From Acephala macrosclerotiorum (lineage: Eukaryota; Ascomycota; Leotiomycetes; Helotiales; Mollisiaceae), in NCBI GenBank assembly GCA_014904845.1, contig MU119260.1:1-64000 (forward strand): a stretch of DNA of 64,000 nt, read 5' to 3'. The notes beneath the pieces were generated by a model. It did no database searches and was not told the origin of the DNA. It was given only the letters and a program-made list of their open reading frames with translations. Below, piece after piece: positions 11,676-23,048 of this stretch. Every line of letters starts with the position of its first letter. Position 1 is the first letter of the stretch. A program made the translations under genes and the position numbers.

Positions 11676-13132
11676 ATGTCTGGACTACAGCACACGGCCA
11701 TCACGAAGGCCTCGGTCAAAAGGAAATACAGCGAATACAAGCAGGGTCTTTTGAAGAAGGAGGAATTGGCCGTTGGTGGAGAGAAGCCGAAAGATATCTA
11801 CGACGAATATTTTGAAGCAATCAACATTGATTACAGCAAACCGTGCTGGAGATGCAGACTGTCGAGAATACCAGTAAGAACCACGCAGATTGCTTATTGC
11901 CCCGATGTACTGATTTCTGTGAAGTGTAAAAGGTCCGAATCCCATGAATTCTGTCGAAATTGCTACAGGCACTTTCTCGAAGATACCGAAGGGGAATGGG
12001 AATTCGACTGCCTGCGAGACGACTTGGACAAGAATGTGGAGAAAACGATCCCAAGTATCTATGGCCCACTCGATGTTTCACTCTGATACTGATATTATGG
12101 TGCGCAGATATCCCGGGACTGGGTTCAGATGAATGGTTCCTGCCAGCGGCAGGCGGTATCTGGCTGAGGTTTCAAATGTCCTACAAACATCCCGACTATC
12201 GGTTTCGAGACCTAGACGAGTTCGCAAAACCGAACGATTCAATACTTCAGCGTACAGAAGCAATAATAGCCTTCACCGACCAGTTCCGTGTCACTCGCAG
12301 ATCCTGCTGGCCTACGCATTGCTGCAAACCTATGACAAAGGAAATACTTAAGGTGTGCGCAAGCATACAAGTCAATATACTAGAGACGACGAGGGAGAGT
12401 TGGAATCCGCTCAACGAGAGGAACACCGTGATCGCGACCGCATTGCAAGCGCTTGCGCTTACCAACAACATTGAATTTGTCTGTCAAAGACTAGGGGAAC
12501 CAGAGGAGGAAGAGTTCGTGGAAAACTCCTGGCTAGAGCCCGAGATCATCACAGATCATGATGAGGACGATAATGTCACAGTCGAGGTGTCCAGAGTCGA
12601 AGATACCTCCGAGATAGGAAAGAAGGGCGGATTAAAGCTGCGTGCCCTCATCACTCACGTCTTCCGAGTGGTACAGAACATGATTCTGAAACCGAAGGGA
12701 GTAGAACTCCCGACTATACTATGCGTGCTTTGCATCCTCAAGCTCGTGGAGAAGGATTTGGAACCCCGTCAGGATTTCCTGACCGGCTTCGGCTTCTGGG
12801 GTGGTGAGTTTGACGCTGCCTGGAATATTCTGTGCAAACTGTACCATCTGATTGCCAGAAATTATCATCCGATACGAGGACACTGGCACAAAAGTCTTTA
12901 TCTACAGGTAGTTGGCCAGGAAGGCATTTGGTCCGTTACTTATTTCAGGGAACTGCAAAAGATATGGACTGCTGATGGTATGCCTGTCCCGGCTTGATCT
13001 CCAAATAACGAGAGACTGACATTGTACTCAGGATTCGACAAGAAGTGCATGTATATGTCATTTCCGGAACGCCTTGAGCACTTTGCCATGGGAGACGACA
13101 TGAGTTGGCAGGAAGAGGAGGAAGAAGATTAA
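11676..13132 (+). CDS. hypothetical protein with Cys-rich N-terminal region
   Basis: Three exons (11676-12054, 12108-12977, 13032-13132) join in phase to 449 residues. The ATG lies 72 bp after the MITE copy 1. Near residues 55-95 there are paired cysteines (CWRCRLSR, then YCPD, VKCKRS, and CRNCYRHF) that could bind zinc. Further on, an acidic stretch (ENSWLEPEIITDHDEDDN) separates it from a helical C-terminal half containing LTGFGFWGGEFDAAW, ending in a very acidic tail (WQEEEEED). No signal peptide or membrane segment is seen. I do not recognise the family. The intron 1 acceptor was chosen as GCGCAG at 12107, which keeps the phase; GTTCAG further down is also possible. Confidence 0.7.
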
Positions 13133-13632
13133 AGTCCCCAGCCAACTCAGTAAAATATTGTGCCTCTCGACTGGTCGTTGAGCAGCCTCCTTGAAGAACA
13201 TCCGGGCGAAGAACGGTGGGAAGTGTATCCGTCTTTTAAACACTGTCGATTCGCCAGGTCAAGTTACTACTATCTACATGGTGAGTTCGTCGAGAGGATT
13301 GCTAAAGTGCTATGCTTACTCTCCCAACAGGATCAGTACCACCATCCTCGCATGATTGGTAGCTACTTCCCAATGGAAATTCTCATCCTAAATCCCCGCG
13401 TTAATTTCTACTTATGTTCTGCCTCGGCTGTGCTGTTTGAAGTTTGGACATGGACTTTCTTTTCCGGTGACTGCAGAGTTGGTCCCTTTATAGAGACTAG
13501 GAGCCTGTCAACTCAAGCGGGAACGGCCCGTCTTCCGCCTTTGCTCCTGCTTTTCATTCGCCTCCTTCGCCAGGCTTGTCTTCTTCTTTGCAAACTACTT
13601 CTACTTTCTCATCCAGCTTCTCCCTGTTCGCC

Positions 13633-13902
13633 TCATCCGTCACCGCAAATAGGCGGCAGAAAGAACTCCAGCTGCCACTTATCGCCAACAAATGTCTCAC
13701 TGCCAACGCTAATTCCCTCCCTTACAGTCAAATTGTCCCCCGGCGCTCCAAAAATGACCGGCGGATTAGGGAGCTGCTGTAGAACTGACGTCTTCATCCT
13801 TTCCCTACTGTAATAGTATCCTCCAGCAAAGGTTACCACTGTCCGCGGACTAGAATGGATCAACGGGACCAAACGGGATAGGAACGAGTGGAAAGCTGGC
13901 CA
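13633..13902 (-). pseudogene. QLEFFLPP-motif family, copy A (partial)
   Basis: A minus-strand frame beginning after a plausible intron acceptor (CTTATAG) encodes WPAFHSFLSRLVPLIHSSPR, VVTFAGGYYY, and then FGAPGDNLTVREG, SVGSETFVGDKWQLEFFLPP before a stop. The motif GD-x2-L-x-R-x-G-x3-G-x3-F-x2-(K/R)-(W/Y)-QLEFF-x-PP recurs at 14.7 kb and 29.5 kb. No upstream exon could be joined, so it may be the last exon of a gene or a fragment. Function unknown. Confidence 0.4.
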
Positions 13903-14635
13903 CTATAAGCTTTGTTCATTGAAGTTTTGTGTTTGTAGGCATAATAGCAATAGTATTGTGCCCCGTCTTAAGTTCGTCACAGTTCGGGTTTGGATATTGT
14001 TCTGATAGTGACGAACTTGAGGAACTCCACGATGGCGAGAGTGGCGCCCTCTTCAATGAAGGATTCTCAGAAGGTCGATATGCCACGGTAAATCTCGCTG
14101 AGCGCCTTCTCCTGGTAGGAGAACTAGTTGGTGATGCGGATCCCGATTGAGCCGTGGTGAGTATCTGCTGGGAGAGGGTTCCGGTGCGGGGTGCTGTGAG
14201 AAGTATATATGGACATTATGAAAGAAAATTTCATTTCCAAGTGGTCATACGTATAAAGAAGTCGGTCAATTCTATTATAGCAGTATGAGTGTTTCCATCA
14301 TGCTTGCTGACCTTGCAATGCCAGAATGAGACGTCAAAAGGTTTTTAGACTCGTAGGATCGAGTGCGGTGGCCGAACAGCAACGAAAGTATTTGCATATC
14401 GCACAGAGGTTTGCTTTGAGACCAGAGCACATGGACTTATGGCGATTACTACAGCAGCTTAGATGCTTGAGGTCTGGCGGATTGCTTTTAAGTCCCAAGC
14501 ACTGAGCAGGTATGCGCTTATCCTCTTTAATTCATTCCAATTGACGTCAAATTAGGGTTCCTGGACAACATTCTTTCCAACCAATGTCCTTGTGCAACCC
14601 ACAGCTCCTCAAAATCCTACAGACAACAAAGCTCA

Positions 14636-14824
14636 TTACCCTTTTGCCTCGTTCCCAGCCGGCGGCAAGAACAGCTCCAATTGATATTTCTCGTCAGCGA
14701 ATACCGACCTTCCAATTCTCGAACTCTCCTCCAACAATAAGACATCACCGAGCAGCCCCATAAGCTCCTCGCTCAATTCCCTCCAAGGCAATAAAGAACC
14801 CAAGATTGGGATTTCTATCTTCAA
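14636..14824 (-). pseudogene. QLEFFLPP-motif family, copy B (fragment)
   Basis: A 62-codon ATG-initiated minus-strand frame (MKIEIPILGSLLPWRELSEE, then LMGLLGDVLLLEESSRIGRS, VFADEKYQLELFLPP) aligns with copies A and C over the GD..L...G..F...YQLE-FLPP segment. It is probably a diverged remnant or a very small gene. The sequence around it (13.9-15.2 kb) shows no other gene. Confidence 0.35.
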
Positions 14825-15232
14825 ATGACCTTAATCTCTCAATAAAGTAACAGCATATCAAGCGCTCTGATGATCCGTCGTCAGCAGTTCTGTCAGTTGC
14901 GCTTGATTGCACTTGGGATTAAGGTACGCTCCCTAGACAGACGGCCTGGATATTATGCAAATCTAAATCACATTCTTGAGACAAAATCTCCCAAACTCAA
15001 AATCAATATTCTCCAAAGCTAGCCCCAAATCCCTCGCGTGTAGACTTCTACAAAGTTCTACTGAGGAGATATGAACGTTGAGAGAAGTGATACAAAATGT
15101 TTAAATTTCCGCCCAAACGCCTACGCTAAGTATTACAATACGGGGTATAGACTAGTCTTCGTTTTCACCCAAAGTACTTCAGAGCTCTTGCCAGGCATAT
15201 GCTAATCAGATACTAAGCATCCCTTCAACCCA

Positions 15233-16007
15233 TCAACACCTCTCAACAACCAAAAACTCCTCCATCCTCCGCCTCCGCCTCCTGTCCCCCGCCCCGCCAT
15301 TAATCTTAATCTCCACCAAAACATCCTCCAACATCCCCCTTGGCAACCATTCAAACACCAACCCCTCTTTTCCTTCCCCACTCCCATCCCAACTCGTCAA
15401 ATCCCCCATCTTCCTCACAAATCCATCCACCAAAAACGTCCTAATCTTACTCCCCCTCTCCGTCTTCTCAAACACCTCCCAGAACGTCTCGCGAATAATA
15501 TATCCCGAGAACTGTTTCTCGAAAATCATACCCATGATCTGATTCTGGAGTTTCGATACCAAAAATCGGTCGGCGAGGAGCCAGAGTGAGATTAAGAAAT
15601 TGATGTCTGGTCGGGAGTGAGGGGTAGTGATGGATTGTGTGTAGAGCCAAGAGAGGAAGATATCGAATGTTTGCGGGTTTATGTCCCCGATTGTGAGGTG
15701 TGAGGAGGAGGAGAAGTGGGCGGCGAAGAAGGGGGAATAGTGCGTTATGAAATTTTTGTGGACGGGGATGGCGGTGATGCTGCCTTTGGAGTTTTCGAGG
15801 CCGATGGTGACAATTTCTTGTTCGCCGCTGGAAAGGTTGTTAGACTGGGACTGGGAGGAGGGATAAAGAGACTTACAGAAATGAAGGTGGAGGCTTCGAT
15901 TTTGTGGGGATATGAACGAGGCGGATGCGTGGGCTTTTGCTTGGCTTGATGTTCATCTCGTCTGACGACACGCTGCTCGCCTTGCGCTTTCTGGTCATGA
16001 CCGCCAT
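15233..16007 (-). CDS. BTB/POZ domain protein
   Basis: Two exons (16007-15877 and 15827-15233, 49-nt intron) give 241 residues. After a basic low-complexity N terminus (MAVMTRKRKASSVSSDE) the BTB fold starts at about residue 50: EIVTIGLENSKGSITAIPVH, KNFITHYSPFFAAHF, TIGDINPQTFDIFLSWLYTQ, FLISLWLLADRFLVSKLQNQ. It matches the fungal single-BTB family in which the HKxxLxxxSPFF core and the LYTG-like strand are conserved. BTB domains mediate dimerisation or cullin-3 binding; no effector domain is visible. The start at MAVMTRK is preferred over an upstream in-frame extension that begins without a Kozak-like context. Confidence 0.85.
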
Positions 16008-17077
16008 TTTGATATCTTGCTTGGTAAAGGTAGATGGGACACTTGAAGTGAGGTGCAACAAGAGCGGATGTGAAGTGAGTCTATGTAACAAGGTGCAAGC
16101 TTCAAACGATATGAAGTCCGCGGCAATCACTTGATCACCCCAAGAGTATGCGAGTACCTCCACATCTTATACGAACCCTCTCACCACTAATATCTCTCTC
16201 CTGAATTTACCCCTGAGGCTGAGCGCCTACCAGTGACCGAGCCCTTACTGACGCTGCCACATATGTACAAATCGGTCACTTCCAATACATCAGATATGCA
16301 CAATGTGGGGAAGTCCGTAGATGTCCACCGGTTGCCTCGAACAAATAAGCTTAATTCCACCCGAACGAACGTTGAAGGTGAGATATATTTGGAGGCTTTT
16401 GCATCTGCAAGAAGGGATGACTTGCTTGAAGCATGTGTGCAATGGGCAATGATTGGCGAATATTGTTGGGAGGGGGTTTCCAATATGGTACCTGTCAGCG
16501 CGGCACAGCCCTCCCCTGAAAACACGCCGAAATTGTTTAGCGAGAAGTATGTCACCGGCGACAGCGACGTGAAAGCGGACAAACACTAAAGCACAAGATA
16601 TGTATGTTCAAATTCACAAATGGCATCATAAATTTTGAAGTATCAATCCTTAAGTTGGATTTTTGAACTTAAGGTTTGAATAACGGATTTCGGATTGAGA
16701 AAAGATTTCGTCGCTCTCGTTGTTTTGCTTAGAAGTCTCGCTTGAGCTTGAGCCCCTGGAACGCACCGAAGCGGCACGCGAGAATCCGCCGGCTTGATAG
16801 CCACATGCTGGCTTTAGACACTAGTCTGAGAATAGTTTTTTTTGAGTTTCACGGAGCTTTTCGATCTCTGAGCCTCTTCTATGAATGGAAGAAGAGTTTG
16901 TTGCGCGTCGACTACACGTGATGTTTGTTGTATGCCGGAGGCTTGATGAAATGAGTTCGCTATGCTGTGCTATGCCTATGCCATGCTGCCGGTTTCCAAT
17001 AATCGAAGGGTATCTATCTAATCGCCATTTGAACACCGCCTAATGCATGTATGCAGTTTGAATAAGTCATCGCTCGC
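16008..17077. other. no gene recognised
   Basis: Frames of about 100-130 codons overlap on both strands at 16187-16589, but the plus frame lacks an ATG at its start and neither shows a domain. The rest is intergenic. A CACGTG lies near 16914. Confidence 0.4.
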
Positions 17078-20000
17078 TCACTTCTTCCCAAACTTCTTCT
17101 CACCGCTCCCCTCCCCATTCTCGGGACCCATATCAAGACCTGCATCCAACGCACTGGCAATATCATCCCTGATCCGTATAGCTTTCATACTCTTCTCTAA
17201 CTCCTGTCTTTTTGCCTCGAGATCAGCAGAAGGACCACTCAAACTCGTGCTCCCATTGAGCTTCATACCTCTCGAATTTTGCCTATTCTCAGCTTGCTGT
17301 CTGGCATGGGCTTGTCGTTGAGCCTGTTCTTGTGCCTGTTTCACTGGAACCAATTCTTTGACGAAATCCTGCGCCTCCTTGCAACCGTCCATTAAAAACT
17401 TGATCACCAGGGTAGCGCGCTCTTTCAGGTACTCGTTGTGTCCATCGTACACGCAGCAGTTGAGCAACGGCATAATTCCATGGTGAGCTAGGAGCTGCTT
17501 TTGAACAATCGGGTTACCAAGCTTGCTTTGCGGAACTGGGTTAACGGCTCCCTCGCGTCGTGCATTGGTGGGCGCAATGAGGGAGGTAAGGATGATCAAT
17601 ATTTGTATCTTGATTCCTGACCAGGGGAACAAGTGAGGCGTGTCATGGAGAGGGGGGAGATTGGCTGACTGCGAACTACGAGGAACGGGATCTGGCGATT
17701 TGCCTGTCGAAGCATCCGCCTGGCCTGGACGTCGAGCTGGACCTGGCATAGGAGTTGCTGATAGAGGCTTCTTTGCTACACCAACTTCAAGTGCTTGAAG
17801 CAAAGCTACCATTTCGTATACAGTCTCCCACTCGATGAGGAGATGGCGCATCTCTGGGATCTCAGCGATGACGGAGATGAAATCGAGGTATTGGGAAAGT
17901 CCGTCCTTGGCTCGTTCCATGTCCCAGAGGTCAACAGGAAAGTCGCCGGGGTGCTTCTTGTCTTTGATGATCTGCGTTTGTGCATCAATTAATGCCAGAC
18001 AATCTGGCACCACCCGACAACGGAAGTAGTTGTACAGGAAGTGGATGAGCTTCGCATCGCGATTGTAGTCCTTGACGTCATCGTAGATTGGACTATCCTT
18101 GCGAGCGCGGAACATATAGTTGATGAGCCGTAGAAGAACGGTCTGAGCTGGAGACACAATGTCCTTGAGGATCCGGAGAGAGTTCCAAGCGTAAGGCAAT
18201 AGCGCATTGTGATGGAATGACTCGATGATTTGAGCCGTAATTTGGAAGATGAACTGTTGGTCCGTCTGTTCCCAGACTGCAATGAAGACCAACAATTCTC
18301 GAAGTAGATTCTTTCCACAATCAAGTGCCAAGAACATTTTGCATCTCGTTTTTTGGAGGTTTTCACCGGCTTGTGTCAGACCCGAGCCCATCGAGTCCAC
18401 GATACAGGCTTTGACGGTCATGTGCAAAGCCTCAATTTGCTTTGTGTCCAAGATATTGGGAATCTCAGTCAGCAATCCACGTAATGGACCCTCGACATAA
18501 GAATCATCGTCTTCCTCCTCTTCCTCGTCCTCCTCTCCATCCTCTCCTTGAACAGACCGATCATCAATCTCATCAGCAATCAGATCGCCATTCTCAGGCC
18601 CAGGTCCATAGTGCTCGTCATGATCGAATTGATCATGATCTGAACTTCGAGGCATATATCGGTGCATAGCATTGTCCTTACAAGCTCTAGCACGAGCCTC
18701 TGCACCTTCAACGGTTTCCATTGGCACAATCCAACCATCGAAATTGGCATCTCGGACCTTCTTCCACCAGATGTCGATTTCGTGCGAAACTCTGGCGTAG
18801 AGTCTATCCTGCTCAAATTTGTCTTCAAGATCTGGCTTCCAGACAGGTGTCGACTCCTCTGTTACTTCAGGTTCATCATCAAAATCGCCCTTCGGCAGCT
18901 CGCCAGGGGTATAGCCGGTAGACACTTCGGAGGTATATTGATCCAATAGTTTCGCGGCCACAGGGACCTTCTTCTTATTGTGTCTTCTCAGCCAGTTCTC
19001 GACTTCCTGATGCACCTTCTCGACATTCAAATCATCCGGAGGAAGCTCGTGAATCGCATCATTCTTCAGATCATCATCGAACAGCATCTCGAACCAAAAC
19101 GACATCTTGAAGCGATCATTCCCCATGGTCCAATTGTGTGTATGCTGCAAGCATGTTACCAGAAGCTTCTTGTCTGTTTTCCTGTTAGCAATTTCCCCTA
19201 TCACAATGTCTAGAATAGCAAAACTCACAAAGCTCCGTAATCTCATTCAACTTCCCCCTCCTCGCCTCATCTACAGTCTCCGCATCATACCCTTTACTCG
19301 TAACATTAACACACAGCACAATCAGCTTCTGCACCGCCTTATCAAATTGTACCGCCGCGCAGATTTCTTGTGCCGTCTCTTTAATCGCCAGCATATTCCT
19401 ACTAATAACCAGCAAGCTATTCAAGTAATGTAGATCCTCCCGCAACGAATCGTAGGACGTGAGAATCAAGTTCGCAGACTCGGGGACATCGGCGTTCGAG
19501 CCATCGGCTGGAGGAGATTGAGGGAGGGAGCGTTTGTCGAGGGAGATTACTGCTGCGTTGAAGATCTTTTGGAGGTGCATCCAGATGTCGACATTTTTGG
19601 CAAGCTTTTCCCTATTGTAGCACACGCATCAGCTCTATCCCATACCCACCCAAGCTTTCAATACCACCAGGAAACGGGAAGGAAGAGAGGAACAACATAC
19701 CTAACTTCCGCCCTATTCAAACTCAAATCCAACGTCTTGCCCACCATCTTCTTAACCTCCCCCATCGTCTTCCCCAAATACGTGCGTTTAGGCTTCTCCA
19801 ACATCCCCTCGAAATGCCCCTCCAGCAGTATTAACACAGCATTAAACCCCCTCTCCTCCTCACTCTGCGTATTCCGTCTCCTCTTCATCTTCTCTCTCTC
19901 ATCAGCACCGATCGGCATACTAATCGACGAGAAGGGAGGCTTGTAGTCCGGCAAGATGGATTCGCGGTTCGTGCGGTAGGTGCTGCTGGTTTCATCCCAC

Positions 20001-20089
20001 CAGGTTGCGAGGGGCGTTTTGCATTTGCTGCAGATGGTGTGCGGGGTGCGGTTTGTGGGAAGGAGGTGTCCGCATTCGATGCAATGCAT
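17078..20089 (-). CDS. Ctr86/ataxin-10 domain protein
   Basis: Three exons (20089-19701, 19611-19229, 19173-17078) join in phase to 955 residues. The N terminus MHCIECGHLLPTNRTPHTIC continues with SKC, forming a C-x2-C...C-x2-C zinc-ribbon-like knot. Middle helices (LQKIFNAAVISLDKR, YLNSLLVISRNMLAIKETAQ) and a strongly acidic stretch (GEDGEEDEEEEEDDDS) follow. Near residues 845-900 sits the C-terminal ataxin-10 domain, with LLAHHGIMPLLNCCVYDGHN, YLKERATLVIKFLMDG and DFVKELVPVKQ. Fungal members are called copper transport protein 86, although a transport role is not supported by the fold, which is ARM/HEAT-like. The 3' splice site of intron 2 is the second of two AGs; the first would create a TGA. 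Cytosolic adaptor function is inferred. Confidence 0.85.
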
Positions 20090-20652
20090 GGTGCGTGTGT
20101 GTTTGGTTGGGAAGGGAAGGGAAGATGAGGTGGCGGAGAGAGGATCGTGGTTGCTGTTTGCTGGTGGTGAGTTGGTGTGGGAGATTTTTTGGTTCGGGTG
20201 TGACGTTCAAATGGAGGGGCTGAACTAGCGGGGCCTAGATACCGCAGCTGTTGACACTGAATTCACGAATGGCTTCAGCTTGTGTGAATTTGTTTTGCGC
20301 TGAAACTTTTGAAAGTACTGGGTTACGGATTGGTCATGAAGCTCCTACGAAGCTTTGTAATTAATTTTAAAGCTTCCAGGACGCGGCAACGCGATCACGT
20401 GTACATCTATTGGGGGAACGCTTTGATACTCTTGAAAGTCCTATTGTATGGATTCTTCTACAAAAGAAGCAATATATTACACAGCTAAATGCTGCCAATC
20501 GATTCATCCATCTTCATCGCCAGTCGCCTTCCATCCCCCTCCCCATCCGCCAGAAACTCCCAAAATGCCCTAATGTACAAGTATGAACTATTTTGATGCC
20601 GCCAAATAAACTCAAGCAGCACCGGCCAAATTTTTTACAAGAATCCTGTACT

Positions 20653-23048
20653 TCACTGACCCGTTCCATCTGTCATTGATCCTTCGCCTGGCTTGTTGCT
20701 GTTCTTCTTCTTACGATTTCGTCTCCGCTTCTTTTTAGTTACTTCTCCTTCTCCATGGGCTTCTTGATGCTCGTGGTCATGATGGTCATCCGCAGAGCTA
20801 TCCGGCCCGGAGTGTGTCGTGTGTGATTTTGGCGGAGACTTTGGTGATGTTCCTCTACTGCTGCCCTCTCCCTCGTCCTGTGGGTCGCCGTTCGCCTCCA
20901 ACACAACCTTTCGAACTCCACCGGAATCAACGTGAGTCTCAGTAATACTTCCACTTCGAGCTACCCCCTTTTTCCGAGGATGTCCAAGCGAGACGAGTGA
21001 GCCCACGGTGTCACTGCTATGGCCACTCTCTTGACTTGGTTGCCTGTCATAAGGCCATGGTCGGGGACTGTCGTTTCCGTCTGCATTTGTGGGTTGTTTC
21101 GAGGCTCCATCCGTAGTAAGCATTTGTGAGAAATTGCTTGAACCGTTTGGTCCGAATGATCCATATCCTTGCTGAATAACTTGTACTCCATCCTTGGCGT
21201 CCTGGCCAGCAGACTTAAGAAGGCCTTCTCTTTCCCCACCTTGAGGTGCTGGGTTATCTTGGTAAGGCTCCTCGACAATCGAATCTGTAATAAGCGAGTC
21301 CGAGCGAACAGGTTTGCCAGAGCCTTTGATCTTCACGGTGTTGTAGCGAGTTGTCTTCGGTCGACTAGCAAGATTTGATGGCCCAAGATGCTTTAGGTGT
21401 TCTCGCATGTCATGAACATTGCCGCGGACCGAGACTGTGTTGCCTTCTGCACCACCGGAACCTCTTCGGATGAAGGTCGCCTTGGGACTTGAGCTAAGGA
21501 GGTTGATACTGTCTGTTCGAGTTTCGGAGTTACGGCTTCGGCTTCTCACAATAAGTGGATCTTCGCCCTCGGTCAGGTCAATCAAATGATCTTCTGGAGC
21601 GTGAAGAGATGCGGTATCTGGATTCGTGACAAAATGGCCCTTCTGAACACGAGCTTTGGGAGCAGGTGCGATACGCCGAATGGCTTTGTGAACATCAATG
21701 TAGACATCGGATTCGTCAATGATTTCCCTGTGTCGGGTTAGCGATTGGTTCAAAACAAGGAAAGTCTACACATACTCGCCAATAAGCTCCTCAATCACAT
21801 CTTCCAGTGTCACGACTCCGATAGCTCCATAGTCTTCGCCGGGGAATTCAGAAACGAGCACCATATGCGACTTGCCCTCCTGGAAGAAGTTGACAATGTC
21901 GAGGCAGCTGGTCTCCGGTCGAGTCTCCGGTAAAGTAGCCAAGGCAAACTCGCTGACCTTCTTGCAATCCTCGGGATCATAGGTAATCAAAATCTTGACC
22001 AAGAGCATGCCCACAAAGTTCTTCTTGTTTCCTGGTTCGTAGATTGGTATCCGAGAGTATCCTGCGCTGAGAATGATATTCATAGTATGCTCGTCGAGGA
22101 CGGTATCCGCAGACATCGTAAACACATCTTCCATTGGCGTCATAATATCTCCAACTGCCTTATCCTTCAAATCGAGGACAGCACTAATAATCGTAACTTC
22201 ATCCTGGTTGAGACGTTCCGTAGGACTGGATCCTAGAGTTCTATGGAGTGTGACCAATGTCTTCAGACCAGCCTTCTTGTATACCGTTCCATGATCTTCA
22301 CCGAGAAGGTAATCGAGGAGTTTCGCAGTCGGCCAGGCTACCGGTGCCATGAGCCACATGAGGCCAAGGACGAAAGGTGCCATGTAGGCACCAATTGAGA
22401 GTCCATATCGAACGCAGACCGATTGAGGAATGACTTCGCCGAAAATGACTGACAGATATTAGTATGTTCTCAGAAGCACCGAAGAATTTGCATACCGATC
22501 AAGACCGTACTACCCAGGACGGCGGGCCAGCCTCCTCCCAGAGAACGGTCGAGCACAATTGGCAGAGTTTCATTGACAATAACGTTGCTCAAAAGTAAAG
22601 TCACCAGAACCCAATGTTTTCCTCTCTTCAGCAGATTGAAGACCTTCTGCGCGTGTTTCTGTTCCTTGCCCTCACCGGACTGTGCGATAACCTGGAGATA
22701 GATGCTATCTTGTCCCATCAACCTGTAGAAATTGATCATCAGTACATTGTTTTGGGCGCGTCCTCGGGATTGTCCTTACGCAATAGTCAATCCAGCAAAA
22801 GCACCTCCAAGCAGTACCAGAGCAACTGCAACGGTCATATACAGCACAAGTCCGCCTCCATCTGCCTGTTCGGGCTCCTCGCGCATCAACAGATGTAAAT
22901 AGGGTTTCAAAGGAGCGGCCGCCACGTGTGTTAACTGCGCGAGAACAAGGACGAGGATCTTGCTGAGCCCATTGGTACCGGGTCGATGGGAATTGTAGCC
23001 ATTATTCGAACTGGATCGACATATTGCGACCGCAGATTTTGAGTTCAT
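20653..23048 (-). CDS. MAM3: Mam3-like DUF21/CBS (CNNM family) membrane protein
   Basis: Four exons (23048-22780, 22722-22496, 22448-21776, 21727-20653) join in phase to 747 residues. After a first hydrophobic segment, the DUF21 transmembrane domain runs from about 65 to 225 ([70 protein letters not shown]). The CBS pair follows ([46 protein letters not shown]). The C-terminal half is disordered, Ser/His-rich and ends in a polybasic [13 protein letters not shown]. Yeast Mam3 is a vacuolar membrane protein linked to metal and magnesium handling and mitochondrial morphology; animal homologues are CNNM proteins. Splice sites are canonical and the gene is intact. Expected location is the vacuolar membrane. 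Confidence 0.93.

Noticed and set aside
11960..12107. Continuous plus frame from 11960 as the true N terminus of the 11.7-13.1 kb gene.
   Set aside because: Its first 50 residues are a shadow of the Cys-rich frame; a 53-nt intron at 12055-12107 joins the two coding frames in phase.
16187..16589. 118- to 131-codon frames on both strands.
   Set aside because: The plus frame lacks an ATG at its start, neither strand shows a domain, and the two overlap fully.
19174..19228. First AG (GCTAACAG) as acceptor of intron 2 of the Ctr86 gene.
   Set aside because: It creates a TGA at the junction; the next AG restores LYKKLLVTC in frame.
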